Under the pieces are notes generated by a model. It was not told the origin of the DNA, did no database searches, and worked only from the letters and a program-made list of their open reading frames with translations. This document shows positions 22,289 to 30,905 of a DNA stretch of 64,000 bases, in pieces. A program made the position numbers and the translations under genes. Source of the DNA: Rhizobiaceae bacterium (GTDB lineage: Bacteria > Pseudomonadota > Alphaproteobacteria > Rhizobiales > Rhizobiaceae); NCBI GenBank assembly GCA_019635775.1, contig JAHBYU010000016.1, forward strand, positions 1-64,000, given 5' to 3'. Position 1 is the stretch's first letter, and each line of letters starts with the position of its first letter.

Positions 22289-22289
22289 C

Positions 22290-23969
22290 CTATCCCCTGT
22301 CGCGAAAGCGGTTGGTGATCGGATAGCGCCGGTCGCGGCCAAAATTCTTGCGGGTTATCTTCACACCCGGCGCCGCCTGACGGCGCTTGTATTCGGCGAT
22401 GTAGAGCAGATGCTCCACGCGGTGCACCGTGTCGCGGTCGTGGCCGCGCGCGACGATCTCGTCGACGCCCATCTCGTTCTCGACCAGGCATTCCAGTATG
22501 TCGTCCAGCACTGGATAGGGCGGCAGCGAATCCTGGTCGGTCTGGTTCGGGCGCAACTCGGCCGACGGCGCCTTGTCGATGATGTTCTTCGGGATAACCT
22601 CGCCGGACGGGCCGAGGGCTCCGGGCGGCACGGTCGTGTTGCGCCAGGCCGCCAGCGCATAGACCTGCATCTTGTAAAGGTCCTTGATCGGGTTGAAGCC
22701 GCCGTTCATGTCGCCGTAGAGCGTGGCGTAGCCGACCGACATCTCGCTCTTGTTGCCTGTCGTTACCACCATCGAGCCGAACTTGTTGGAGATCGCCATC
22801 AGGATGGTTCCGCGCGCGCGGCTTTGCAGGTTTTCCTCGGTAATGCCCTCCTTCGTGCCTTCGAAGAGCTGCGTCAGCGCGTGGCTGAAACCGTCGACTG
22901 GCTCGAAGATCGGCACGATGTCGTAGCGGCAGCCGAGCGCGCGGGCGCAGTCCTCGGCGTCCTTGAACGAATCCTTGGATGTGTATTTGTAGGGCATCAT
23001 GACGGCGCGCAGACGTTCCTCACCGAGCGCATCGACCGCAAGTGCAGCGCAGATGGCGGAATCGATGCCGCCCGACATGCCGAGCACGACGTTCTTGAAG
23101 CCGTTCTTGTTCACATAGTCGCGCAGGCCCAGCATGCAGGCGCGGTAGTCCGCTTCCTCATTTTCAGGAATGCGCGACATTGGCCCGTCTACGCACCGCC
23201 ACCCTTCGTCCGTGCGCTTCCATTCGGTGATGACCAGCGTTTCCTCGAACTGGCTCATCTGGAAAGCGAGAGTCCGGTCCGCCTGGATCGCAAAGGACGC
23301 TCCGTCGAACACGAGTTCGTCCTGTCCGCCAAGCTGATTGGCGTAGATTAGGGGGAGTCCGCTCTCCACCACCTGCCGGATCACCACCTGCTGGCGAACG
23401 TCCACCTTTCCGCGATAGTAGGGAGAGCCGTTCGGCACGAGCAGGAGTTCGGCGCCGCTTTCGGCCAGTGTTTCACAGACGCCGAGATCGCCCCAGATAT
23501 CCTCGCAAATGGGCACGCCGATGCGCACACCGCGGAAATTAACCGGTCCCGGCAAATCAGGGCCTGCCTGGAAAACCCGTTTCTCGTCGAACTCGCCATA
23601 GTTCGGCAGGTCGACCTTTAGCCGTTCGGCGAGAACCTTTCCGCCGTCCGCGATCAGCACCGCGTTGTGGATGCCGCTGGCGCGTTTCAGGGGCGTACCA
23701 ATCACGACGCCGGGTCCGCCGTCTGCCGTGTCGTGGGCAAAGTCCGTCGCCGCCTTCTCACACGCCTTAAGGAAGGCAGGCTTCAGGACGAGATCCTCCG
23801 GCGGGTACCCGGCAATGAACAACTCGGTGAACAGGATGAGATCGGCGCCCTGCCGCGCGGCATCCGCCCTCGCCTCGCGGGCTTTCGCGAGGTTGCCGGC
23901 GATGTCGCCGACGATCGGGTTAAGCTGGGCGACCGCAATGCGGAGGATGTCGGGTGCTTCGTTTGCCAT
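22290..23969 (-). CDS. nadE: Glutamine-dependent NAD+ synthetase
   Basis: A 559-residue two-domain enzyme making NAD from deamido-NAD, ATP and glutamine. The N-terminal nitrilase-type glutaminase has Glu in ILFTELFIAGYPPEDL, Lys in KVDLPNYGEFDEKR and nucleophilic Cys in VPICEDIWGD. The C-terminal synthetase has the pyrophosphatase loop LGMSGGIDSA and VVTTGNKSEMSVGYATLYGD. The start at MANEAPDILRIAVAQLNP matches the family. Confidence 0.97.
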   Translation of the reverse strand: MANEAPDILRIAVAQLNPIVGDIAGNLAKAREARADAARQGADLILFTELFIAGYPPEDLVLKPAFLKACEKAATDFAHDTADGGPGVVIGTPLKRASGIHNAVLIADGGKVLAERLKVDLPNYGEFDEKRVFQAGPDLPGPVNFRGVRIGVPICEDIWGDLGVCETLAESGAELLLVPNGSPYYRGKVDVRQQVVIRQVVESGLPLIYANQLGGQDELVFDGASFAIQADRTLAFQMSQFEETLVITEWKRTDEGWRCVDGPMSRIPENEEADYRACMLGLRDYVNKNGFKNVVLGMSGGIDSAICAALAVDALGEERLRAVMMPYKYTSKDSFKDAEDCARALGCRYDIVPIFEPVDGFSHALTQLFEGTKEGITEENLQSRARGTILMAISNKFGSMVVTTGNKSEMSVGYATLYGDMNGGFNPIKDLYKMQVYALAAWRNTTVPPGALGPSGEVIPKNIIDKAPSAELRPNQTDQDSLPPYPVLDDILECLVENEMGVDEIVARGHDRDTVHRVEHLLYIAEYKRRQAAPGVKITRKNFGRDRRYPITNRFRDRG

Positions 23970-24145
23970 GGCTTGCGATGTAGCGCGGCCTTCTACGGGC
24001 CGCAATGCCGTTGGTCGCGGGGGTGCTCTTGGGCCAAACCCGCCACGCCTCCGTAGTCTGGCATAAGCACCGATGCCCCGAGCTTGTCAGGCTTCACCGC
24101 GTCTGGTCTATCTCGACGACCACTGGCAGGCTGAGGGAGATTCGT

Positions 24146-24760
24146 TTGTCAGCTTCTCTTAACAGGCGGACTCTGATCGCGGGGTTTGCGTCATATCTGA
24201 TGCTGCCCGGACGCGCGGAAGCCTCACCGCGGAACAAGAGTTGGTACATCGGACGCATTCCGGAAAAGCCCTTCGACATCCCACTTGTCGACATGTCACT
24301 CATTCCAAGCCAGTTTCACCGGCACTCCGTGCCGTATTCGGGCAGGCAAGCCGTCGGATCGATCCTCATAAACAAGGCGGAGCGCTTCCTGTATTACATC
24401 GAAGCTCCCGGAAGGGCGATCCGCTTCGGCATCGCAGTCGGTCGCGACGGGGCTCGGTTCAGCGGGACGACGACCATCCAGCGACGTGCGAAATGGCCGA
24501 CATGGACACCCACCGCGAATATGCGCCGCCGCAATCCCAGCCTGCCAGCACAAGTACCCGGCGGTCCGCAGAATCCCTTGGGAGCCAGGGCTCTCTATCT
24601 CTATCGTGACGGGCGAGACACGCTATTTCGCATTCATGGCACCAACGAACCCTGGTCTATCGGCACCGCCGCGTCGTCAGGCTGCATCCGGATGTTGAAC
24701 GAGCATGTCTTCGAGCTCTTCGGCACGGTTCGGAACCGCGCACAAGTCGTCGTGCTTTAG
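24146..24760 (+). CDS. L,D-transpeptidase (YkuD domain), exported
   Basis: About 204 residues from a TTG start with GAGGGAG 6 nt upstream. The N-terminus SLNRRTLIAGFASYLMLPGR is a signal sequence with an Arg pair, possibly Tat type. The YkuD domain ends with the active-site motif HGTNEPWSIGTAASSGCIRM (catalytic Cys in SGC, preceding His). Such enzymes make 3-3 peptidoglycan cross-links or attach proteins to peptidoglycan in the periplasm. An ATG 141 nt upstream would give a longer product without a good signal peptide. Confidence 0.85.
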   Translation: MSASLNRRTLIAGFASYLMLPGRAEASPRNKSWYIGRIPEKPFDIPLVDMSLIPSQFHRHSVPYSGRQAVGSILINKAERFLYYIEAPGRAIRFGIAVGRDGARFSGTTTIQRRAKWPTWTPTANMRRRNPSLPAQVPGGPQNPLGARALYLYRDGRDTLFRIHGTNEPWSIGTAASSGCIRMLNEHVFELFGTVRNRAQVVVL

Positions 24761-24776
24761 TGCGCGCCCTGAGCCT

Positions 24777-25490
24777 TCAGTCGCCCATATAGGCCTGCAA
24801 CTTTTCGGGCGAATTGTTCTCGCCGATCGACATGGCGAGGATGCGCGAGATGTGGGCACGCGGCAGCCCGGTTTCCTTCGCCCAAGCATTCAACTGGTTC
24901 TGCACCTTCTGCTGATCCTTCTTCGACGTCGGGGTTTCGGCGATGTCCAGCCCCGCGTCGCGCAGCGCAAGAACCATGTCGCGCGAGAAGATGAAGGTGT
25001 CCCAGCCTACCCAGCGCAGGAAGTACTGGCCGGTAGCGCCGCCGAGCCTGCTGCCTTGCTTTCCCAGATAGGTCGTTAGACCCACCTGGTCGTCCGCTGG
25101 CCACTGGGCCAGGAATTTGCCGAAGGAGCCGTGTTCGCCTGCGATCCGCTCCACGAATGCGGCGTTCTCGCGAACCGACAAGATTTTCTGCCCGTTGCGA
25201 ACGATACGCGTGTCCGATGTCAGGGCATGCCAAAAGCCCTCGGGCTGGAACAGCAGCACCTTGGGCTCGAAGCCGAGAAATGCTTCCTCGAAACCCGGCC
25301 ACTTTGCTTCAATGACAGACCACACGAAACCTGCCGAAAATATGCGTTCGGCCATTACCGACAGGATGCGGTCGTCGGTCATCGCGGCTACGGTGGCGTT
25401 GTCGGGCTTCGGGCCAAGCAGTTTTTCGAGCATCGCCTCGCCGCCCTTTCTCTTGGCGGCCCGTTCACGGATTTTCCTGAAGCTCGTCAT
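24777..25490 (-). CDS. DNA-3-methyladenine glycosylase I-like protein
   Basis: A 237-residue protein of the Tag-related helix-hairpin-helix glycosylases as judged from MAERIFSAGFVWSVIEAKWPGFEEAFLGF and the following helical pattern (YLGKQGSRLGGATGQYFLRW). It is longer than E. coli Tag (187 aa) and belongs to a divergent branch, so catalytic activity on 3-methyladenine is inferred. The start MTSFRKIRER lies next to AGGAACGGACA on the coding strand. Confidence 0.6.
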   Translation of the reverse strand: MTSFRKIRERAAKRKGGEAMLEKLLGPKPDNATVAAMTDDRILSVMAERIFSAGFVWSVIEAKWPGFEEAFLGFEPKVLLFQPEGFWHALTSDTRIVRNGQKILSVRENAAFVERIAGEHGSFGKFLAQWPADDQVGLTTYLGKQGSRLGGATGQYFLRWVGWDTFIFSRDMVLALRDAGLDIAETPTSKKDQQKVQNQLNAWAKETGLPRAHISRILAMSIGENNSPEKLQAYMGD

Positions 25491-25567
25491 TGTCCGTTCC
25501 TGCTCTTTCTGGCGACCTCGCATCCTCCTATAAGGATGGTGTTCTGCCAAGCCGGACAGGAAAGCCC

Positions 25568-26119
25568 ATGCACAAAACCGTCGCCGAACTTGCAAGTCGC
25601 TGGTTGCGTCGTCAGCCCGGCGCACTCAGCAGTGAAGAAAATCGCGTCCTGGAAAGCACGGTGGCGCGCAAGCCGATTGCCGTCGACGTCAATCAGGTGG
25701 TGAAGGGTCAATCGGACTACGGAGACCGTCTTGCGGATGCCATTGCACGCATAGGCGGTTCATGGACCTTCATCATATGCGCCATTGTGTTTCTGATACT
25801 CTGGACAGCCGGCAACGCTTTTTTGCTGGGGCGGCAGGGTTTCGACCCGTATCCGTTCATCTTCCTGAACCTGGTCCTCTCGATGGTCGCCGCCCTGCAG
25901 GCGCCGATCATCATGATGTCGCAGAACCGGCAGAGCGAGCGCGACCGGCTTGATGCCTCGCACGACTACGAAGTCAACCTGAAGGCGGAAATCGAGATCA
26001 TGGCGCTGCATGAGAAGCTTGACGAGATGCGACATAGCCAGATCATGACTTTGCGCGACGATCTGACGAAAATGCAAGCACAGCTAGACAGGATAGAGCA
26101 GCTGGTTGCCACTCGGTGA
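25568..26119 (+). CDS. DUF1003 family membrane protein
   Basis: A 183-residue protein with two transmembrane helices (TFIICAIVFLILWTAGNAFL and FIFLNLVLSMVAALQAPIIM) followed by the conserved SQNRQSERDRLDASHDYEVN segment and a C-terminal coiled coil (LHEKLDEMRHSQ ... KMQAQLDRIEQL). This matches DUF1003. Function unknown. Confidence 0.88.
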   Translation: MHKTVAELASRWLRRQPGALSSEENRVLESTVARKPIAVDVNQVVKGQSDYGDRLADAIARIGGSWTFIICAIVFLILWTAGNAFLLGRQGFDPYPFIFLNLVLSMVAALQAPIIMMSQNRQSERDRLDASHDYEVNLKAEIEIMALHEKLDEMRHSQIMTLRDDLTKMQAQLDRIEQLVATR

Positions 26120-26177
26120 TGTCCGGCTGCGCAAGTTTGTCGGTGCTAAAATCCGGACGATCTGCTAGGCCCGCGTC

Positions 26178-27146
26178 ATGAAGACCCCGCTCGTACTTGC
26201 ATGCGACGACAAGTTCATCCCCTATGCCGCTGTCGTCGCCCGCAGGGCTGCTCACCTTGCGGCCGAGAAGTTTCCGATCATCGTGGTTTCCGACGGCGTG
26301 AGCGACGAGAACAAGCGGCTTGCGCAGAAATTCTGCCCTCAGATCAGCTTCATCGAGGCGGGATTTCACCTGCATGGGAAGAGTTTGCCCGAACGTGATG
26401 CTTTTACGCGAGCAGCTTATCTGCGTCTTTTTTTGGACGTGATCCTGTCGGATTTCGAGCGCGCGGTTTATCTCGATTGCGATCTTTCGCCCCTTGTCGA
26501 CCTGTCGCCCTTGCTGGCGATGGTTCCCGAGGCCGCTCCAGTGATAGCTGCCTATGACCTGCCGATCATGATTTCCGGCGATCGTCCAAAGGCACTTGGA
26601 ATGACGGGTGGCTATTTCAACAGCGGCGTCCTTGTTCTCGACCTGAAGGCGCTTCGGACGCAGGCTGTGTTCACGGATGCTCTGTCTTTCGCGCTCGATC
26701 ATGCGGATCTTTGCAGGGGGGCCGATCAGGATCCGCTGAATGCTGTCCTCGACGGGCGTTGGCAGGTTCTCGACTGGCGGTGGAATGTTCTCACCTATAT
26801 GAATGACCTGTTGCCCGAGCAGCCTTTCATCCGTCATTTCGCCGGACGCAAGCCGTGGGGCCGCAACAAGGCTGGCCTCGAAAAACAGTTTGTCGATCAG
26901 TGGCGCGACGACCTTGCGCAGAGTCCTTGGCCGGGACGCCTTTTTGAGGAACCGTTCGAAAAAAGGGTGGCCGGTTTCTATCGACGGGCAGAGTCGCTTT
27001 TGCGAGGTGCCAAGACAATCGCCTTCGCAAACGCTTCAGGAAAGCGAGGCAGGAGATCGCGATTTCTCTCCGACTTTCCGGCGATCCTTTCGGGAATTGA
27101 AGAAGCGGCGCAAGCAGCGAGCCTGGCCAAAAACATCAGCCCGTGA
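26178..27146 (+). CDS. GT8 family glycosyltransferase (copy 1)
   Basis: A 322-residue retaining glycosyltransferase of the LPS galactosyl/glucosyltransferase type. The metal-binding DxD is D100-C-D102 in AVYLDCDLS; YFNSGVLVLDLKALR, ADQDPLNAVLDGRW and the substrate motif IRHFAGRKPW complete the fold. A basic C-terminal tail probably touches the membrane. The next gene is a paralogue 4 nt away. Likely role in surface polysaccharide; donor and acceptor unknown. Confidence 0.87.
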   Translation: MKTPLVLACDDKFIPYAAVVARRAAHLAAEKFPIIVVSDGVSDENKRLAQKFCPQISFIEAGFHLHGKSLPERDAFTRAAYLRLFLDVILSDFERAVYLDCDLSPLVDLSPLLAMVPEAAPVIAAYDLPIMISGDRPKALGMTGGYFNSGVLVLDLKALRTQAVFTDALSFALDHADLCRGADQDPLNAVLDGRWQVLDWRWNVLTYMNDLLPEQPFIRHFAGRKPWGRNKAGLEKQFVDQWRDDLAQSPWPGRLFEEPFEKRVAGFYRRAESLLRGAKTIAFANASGKRGRRSRFLSDFPAILSGIEEAAQAASLAKNISP

Positions 27147-27150
27147 GACC

Positions 27151-28131
27151 ATGAAAAGCGTAGTTGCTCTCGCCTGTGACGACAACTTTATCCCCTATGC
27201 CAGCGTCGTCGCACGGCGCATTGCAATGCTATCTTCTGCTGATTTTCCCATCGTTATTGTGTCCGACGGTGTGTCAGAAGCCAACAAGAAGCTGGCGCGG
27301 GAATTTTGTCCGAAAGTGAGCTTCATCGAAGCTTCCTTCCTGCTCGATGGCAAGAATCTTCCCGTGCATGGGTCGTTCAGCCGTGCGGCGCATCTTCGGC
27401 TCTTTCTCGACGAGATTCTCTCTGATTTCAGGTCGGCCGTTTACATTGACAGTGATGTTTCTGTGCTGGTCGACGTTGCGCCGCTTCTTGAAGTGATGCC
27501 GAGAAATGGACCAATTGCGGCAACCCATGACATTCCCATCACGATCGGAGGTCAGTATCGAAGCCGCCTCGGTATGGATGCGCCATACCTCAACAGCGGC
27601 TTGATGGTCATGGACCTTCAGGCCATCCGCAGTGACGGCATTTTTGTCGACACGAGACAATACGCCTCTACTTATCCTGAACGATGTTTCTTTGTGGACC
27701 AGGATCCGTTGAATGCCGTACTCGATGGTCGCTGGCAGGTTTTGGACTGGCGATGGAATGTTCTGAGTCATTTCACCGACAGGCTGCCCGGAAGGCCGTT
27801 TCTGCGCCATTTCGCGGGCTACAAGCCCTGGGCGAAGAAGAAGGTCGGCATCGAGAAACGCTTTGTCGACGAATGGCGCACGGACCTGTTGGAAAGCCCG
27901 TGGCCTGATCGTTTCCACGAGCAGTCCCTGAAATATCCGATCCGACAGACCTTCAGGCGGCTTTTATCCACCGGTTACATGATGATGCCGGGAATGCGAC
28001 CTGAAGGCGACAGCCGGTGGCTGCGGTATTCAAAAGCGCTTGTTGCGGCCGAGCAGTCCATCGGGGCGGTCGCAGTTCCCCTATTTGCCAAGTCGAGTCT
28101 GCAGTCACTTACACAGTCAGGTAGTTCCTGA
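27151..28131 (+). CDS. GT8 family glycosyltransferase (copy 2)
   Basis: A 326-residue paralogue of the preceding gene. DxD is D100-S-D102 (AVYIDSDVS), with YLNSGLMVMDLQAIR, VDQDPLNAVLDGRW and LRHFAGYKPW. The two copies align along the first 270 residues and share a 23-residue identical stretch around the DGRW motif, but the codons there differ at several third positions, so the duplication is old. C-termini are unrelated. The last 23 nt overlap the convergent urtE. Confidence 0.87.
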   Translation: MKSVVALACDDNFIPYASVVARRIAMLSSADFPIVIVSDGVSEANKKLAREFCPKVSFIEASFLLDGKNLPVHGSFSRAAHLRLFLDEILSDFRSAVYIDSDVSVLVDVAPLLEVMPRNGPIAATHDIPITIGGQYRSRLGMDAPYLNSGLMVMDLQAIRSDGIFVDTRQYASTYPERCFFVDQDPLNAVLDGRWQVLDWRWNVLSHFTDRLPGRPFLRHFAGYKPWAKKKVGIEKRFVDEWRTDLLESPWPDRFHEQSLKYPIRQTFRRLLSTGYMMMPGMRPEGDSRWLRYSKALVAAEQSIGAVAVPLFAKSSLQSLTQSGSS

Positions 28132-28804
28132 CCTCGGCCTTGTCGAGGTCTTCGGCAGGGCCTGTGTGGACGATCAGGCCACGGTCCATGATGTTCACCT
28201 CGTCGGCGAGTTCACGGCAGAAATCGAGATACTGTTCGACTAGCAGGATCGCGATGCCGGCTGTGTCGCGAAGGTAGCGGATCGCCCGGCCTATGTCCTT
28301 GATGATCGATGGCTGGATGCCTTCCGTGGGCTCGTCGAGAACGAGAAGTTCGGGCCGCATCACCAGAGCGCGTCCGATGGCGAGTTGCTGTTGCTGGCCT
28401 CCGGAAAGATCGCCGCCGCGTCGGCCAAGCATCTGCCGTAGAACAGGAAAAAGCTCGTAGACGTACTCGGGCACGTTACGGTCGGCGCGCTTAAGCGGCG
28501 CGTAACCGGATTCGAGATTTTCCCTGACCGACAGAAGCGGGAATATCTCCCGCCCCTGGGGCACGAATGCGATGCCCGACCGGGCGCGATCGTACGCCGC
28601 GCTCCGGTCGAGCGCCTTCCCCTCGAAGGCTACGCTGCCCGACGTCAGCCTGTGGTGGCCGACGATCGATCTCATCAAGCTTGTCTTGCCGACGCCGTTG
28701 CGTCCCAGAACGCAGGTTATCTTTGCAGGCTGCGCGGTCAGCGAGACGCCGCGCAGCGCCTGTGCTGCCCCGTAATGCAATACGGCGTCCGTCACCTGGA
28801 GCAT
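28109..28804 (-). CDS. urtE: Urea ABC transporter, ATP-binding protein UrtE
   Basis: A 231-residue ABC ATPase of the branched-chain amino acid type (LivF-like). Walker A is LGRNGVGKTSL, the signature is DLSGGQQQQLAIGRAL and Walker B LLVLDEPTEG, continuing IQPSII, typical of UrtE. It is the last gene of urtABCDE. A long N-terminal extension of the frame covers the palindromic repeat upstream and was rejected. Confidence 0.93.
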   Translation of the reverse strand: MLQVTDAVLHYGAAQALRGVSLTAQPAKITCVLGRNGVGKTSLMRSIVGHHRLTSGSVAFEGKALDRSAAYDRARSGIAFVPQGREIFPLLSVRENLESGYAPLKRADRNVPEYVYELFPVLRQMLGRRGGDLSGGQQQQLAIGRALVMRPELLVLDEPTEGIQPSIIKDIGRAIRYLRDTAGIAILLVEQYLDFCRELADEVNIMDRGLIVHTGPAEDLDKAEVRNYLTV

Positions 28805-28830
28805 CGCAGCGCCTCGCCTTGCCCGCAACC

Positions 28831-28890
28831 CTGGTCCCCCTCTTCCCCCGCGAAGGGGGTGGCCGGCACCCGCGCAAGCCAGAGGGGGTT
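28831..28890. repeat. Intergenic palindromic element between urtD and urtE
   Basis: Nested inverted repeats: outer CCCCCTCT / AGAGGGGG (8 bp), inner CCCCC / GGGGG around GCGAA. GC-rich elements of this look are scattered between genes in Mesorhizobium-like genomes. It could form a strong hairpin in the urt mRNA just upstream of urtE. Confidence 0.5.
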
Positions 28891-28916
28891 CGTGAAATTC
28901 TTCCGCGTCATCGACG

Positions 28917-29663
28917 TCACCGCCCCAGATAGACTTCGACGACACGCTCGTCCGATGACACGAAGTCGAGCGAGCCTTCCGAGAGCACCGAGCCTTCGTG
29001 CAGGCAGGTCACCTTCACGCCGAGCTCGCGCACGAAATGCATGTCGTGCTCGACCACGATCACCGAGTGCATCTGGTTTATGTCCTTCAGCAGGCGTGCC
29101 GTCTCTTCGGTCTCGGCATCGGTCATGCCGGCGACGGGCTCGTCGACGAGCAGAAGCTTCGGGTCCTGCGCGAGAAGCATGCCGATCTCCAGCCACTGCT
29201 TCTGGCCGTGGCTCAGATTGGCCGCGAGCATGTCGCGTTTGTCGCCGAGGCGCGTAACGCCCAGGATTTCGTCGATCTGTTTTTTTTCCTCCGCCGTGCT
29301 CCTGTGGAACAGCGCCGGAAAAATCGAGCGCGATCCCTTGAGGGACAGCACAAGATTGTCCTCGACCGTGTGGCTCTCGAAAACGGTCGGCTTCTGGAAC
29401 TTCCTGCCGATCCCCATCATGGCGATCTCCGCCTCGTCGTGGCGCGTCAGGTCGGTTTGCCCGTCGAAGTAGACTTCGCCTGCGTCAGGCCGCGTCTTGC
29501 CGGTCACGATGTCCATCATCGTGGTCTTGCCCGCGCCATTGGGGCCGATGATCGCGCGCATCTCGCCCTTGTCCAGCACAAGCGAGAGGTTGTTGATCGC
29601 ACGGAACCCGTCGAATGCAACCGAGACGCCGTCTAGATAAAGGATGGTTCCGGATTTCGACAT
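28917..29663 (-). CDS. urtD: Urea ABC transporter, ATP-binding protein UrtD
   Basis: A 248-residue LivG-like ATPase. Walker A IGPNGAGKTTMMDIVTG, signature NLSHGQKQWLEIGMLL (the SHGQKQWLE variant is characteristic of UrtD), Walker B LLLVDEPVAGM. It pairs with UrtE to energise urea import. It begins 9 nt after the urtC stop. Confidence 0.95.
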   Translation of the reverse strand: MSKSGTILYLDGVSVAFDGFRAINNLSLVLDKGEMRAIIGPNGAGKTTMMDIVTGKTRPDAGEVYFDGQTDLTRHDEAEIAMMGIGRKFQKPTVFESHTVEDNLVLSLKGSRSIFPALFHRSTAEEKKQIDEILGVTRLGDKRDMLAANLSHGQKQWLEIGMLLAQDPKLLLVDEPVAGMTDAETEETARLLKDINQMHSVIVVEHDMHFVRELGVKVTCLHEGSVLSEGSLDFVSSDERVVEVYLGR

Positions 29664-29672
29664 GGACGCGTC

Positions 29673-30905
29673 CTATTCCGCCGGCTGGGGTTCGGGGCCT
29701 CGGTCCGGCCGCTTCCATTCAGGCGATTGCGCGCGCACGACACCGGCTTCGGTGTCGCCCGCTCCGGCATCGTCCGGGTCGGTGCCTTCTTCCCTGGCGA
29801 TGGACGCCTTCCGTTCGGCCCTGCCGCCGCGCCATTGATCCCAAAGACCCACGATGCCTTTGGGCAGGAAGAGGGTTACGGCTACGAAAAGCCCGCCCAG
29901 CGCGAAGAGCCAGAGTTCAGGCAGGGCGCCGGTGAACCAGCTTTTGCCGGCGTTGACCAGCAAGGCGCCGATTATCGGCCCGACGATCGTTCCGCGTCCT
30001 CCGACGGCAGTCCAGACGACCACTTCGATGGAGTTCGAGGGTTCGAATTCGCCGGGATTGATGATGCCGACCTGCGGCACGTAGAGCGCGCCGGCAATGC
30101 CCGCCATCACCGCCGACATGGTGAATGCGAAAAGCTTCACATTCTCTGCACGCCAGCCCAGAAAGCGCGTCCGGCTTTCCGCGTCGCGGACAGCGATGAG
30201 GAGCTTTCCGTATTTCGAGGTGACCACCAGCCAGGTGAGGAACACGCCCAGCGCCAGGGCAAGCGCGCTCGCGGCAAAGAGGGCCGAACGCGTCGCGTCT
30301 GCCTGCACATTGAAGCCCAGTATATCCTTGAAGTCTGTCAGGCCGTTGTTGCCGCCGAAACCCATGTCGTTGCGGAAGAAGGCAAGCAGCAAGGCATAGG
30401 TCATGGCCTGCGTGATGATGGAGAGGTAAACGCCGGTCACGCGGCTCCTGAAGGCGAACCATCCGAAGACGAAGGCCAGCAGACCCGGCACCAGCATGAT
30501 CATGATCGCCGCGAACCAGAACTGGTCGAACCCGAACCAGAACCAAGGCAACTCCTTCCAGTTCAGGAACACCATGAAGTCGGGCAGATCGGGATTGCCG
30601 TAGACTCCGCGGCTGCCGATCTGGCGCATCAGGTACATGCCCATGGCATAGCCGCCGAGGGCGAAAAACGCGCCGTGACCGAGAGAAAGTATGCCGCAAT
30701 AGCCCCATACGAGGTCGAGCGAGAGTGCCAGGAGCGCATAGCAGAGATACTTGCCCACCAGCGCAACCATGTATGGCGGGACGTGGAATGCGCTGTCGGG
30801 CGGAACGGCGAGGTTCAGAACCGGAACGACAATCGCGACGGCGACCAGGATCACCAGCGTGATGAGAATGCGACGATCTGAATCGAAGAGGCGGCCGGAG
30901 ATCAT
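29673..30905 (-). CDS. urtC: Urea ABC transporter, permease UrtC
   Basis: A 410-residue LivM-type permease with about ten membrane helices; LDLVWGYCGILSLGHGAFFALGGYAMGMY is the conserved region, of which GYCGILSLGHG is the core. The tail after helix 10 is hydrophilic and charged. Its ATG overlaps the urtB stop by 4 nt (ATGA). Confidence 0.94.
   Translation of the reverse strand: MISGRLFDSDRRILITLVILVAVAIVVPVLNLAVPPDSAFHVPPYMVALVGKYLCYALLALSLDLVWGYCGILSLGHGAFFALGGYAMGMYLMRQIGSRGVYGNPDLPDFMVFLNWKELPWFWFGFDQFWFAAIMIMLVPGLLAFVFGWFAFRSRVTGVYLSIITQAMTYALLLAFFRNDMGFGGNNGLTDFKDILGFNVQADATRSALFAASALALALGVFLTWLVVTSKYGKLLIAVRDAESRTRFLGWRAENVKLFAFTMSAVMAGIAGALYVPQVGIINPGEFEPSNSIEVVVWTAVGGRGTIVGPIIGALLVNAGKSWFTGALPELWLFALGGLFVAVTLFLPKGIVGLWDQWRGGRAERKASIAREEGTDPDDAGAGDTEAGVVRAQSPEWKRPDRGPEPQPAE

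Noticed and set aside
26803-27150. N-terminal extension of the second GT8 gene into the first
   Set aside because: The extension is an out-of-frame shadow of copy 1; the ATG at 27151 aligns exactly with the start of its paralogue.
29727-30881. Plus-strand frame of 384 codons opposite urtC
   Set aside because: Charged low-complexity shadow of a membrane protein gene.
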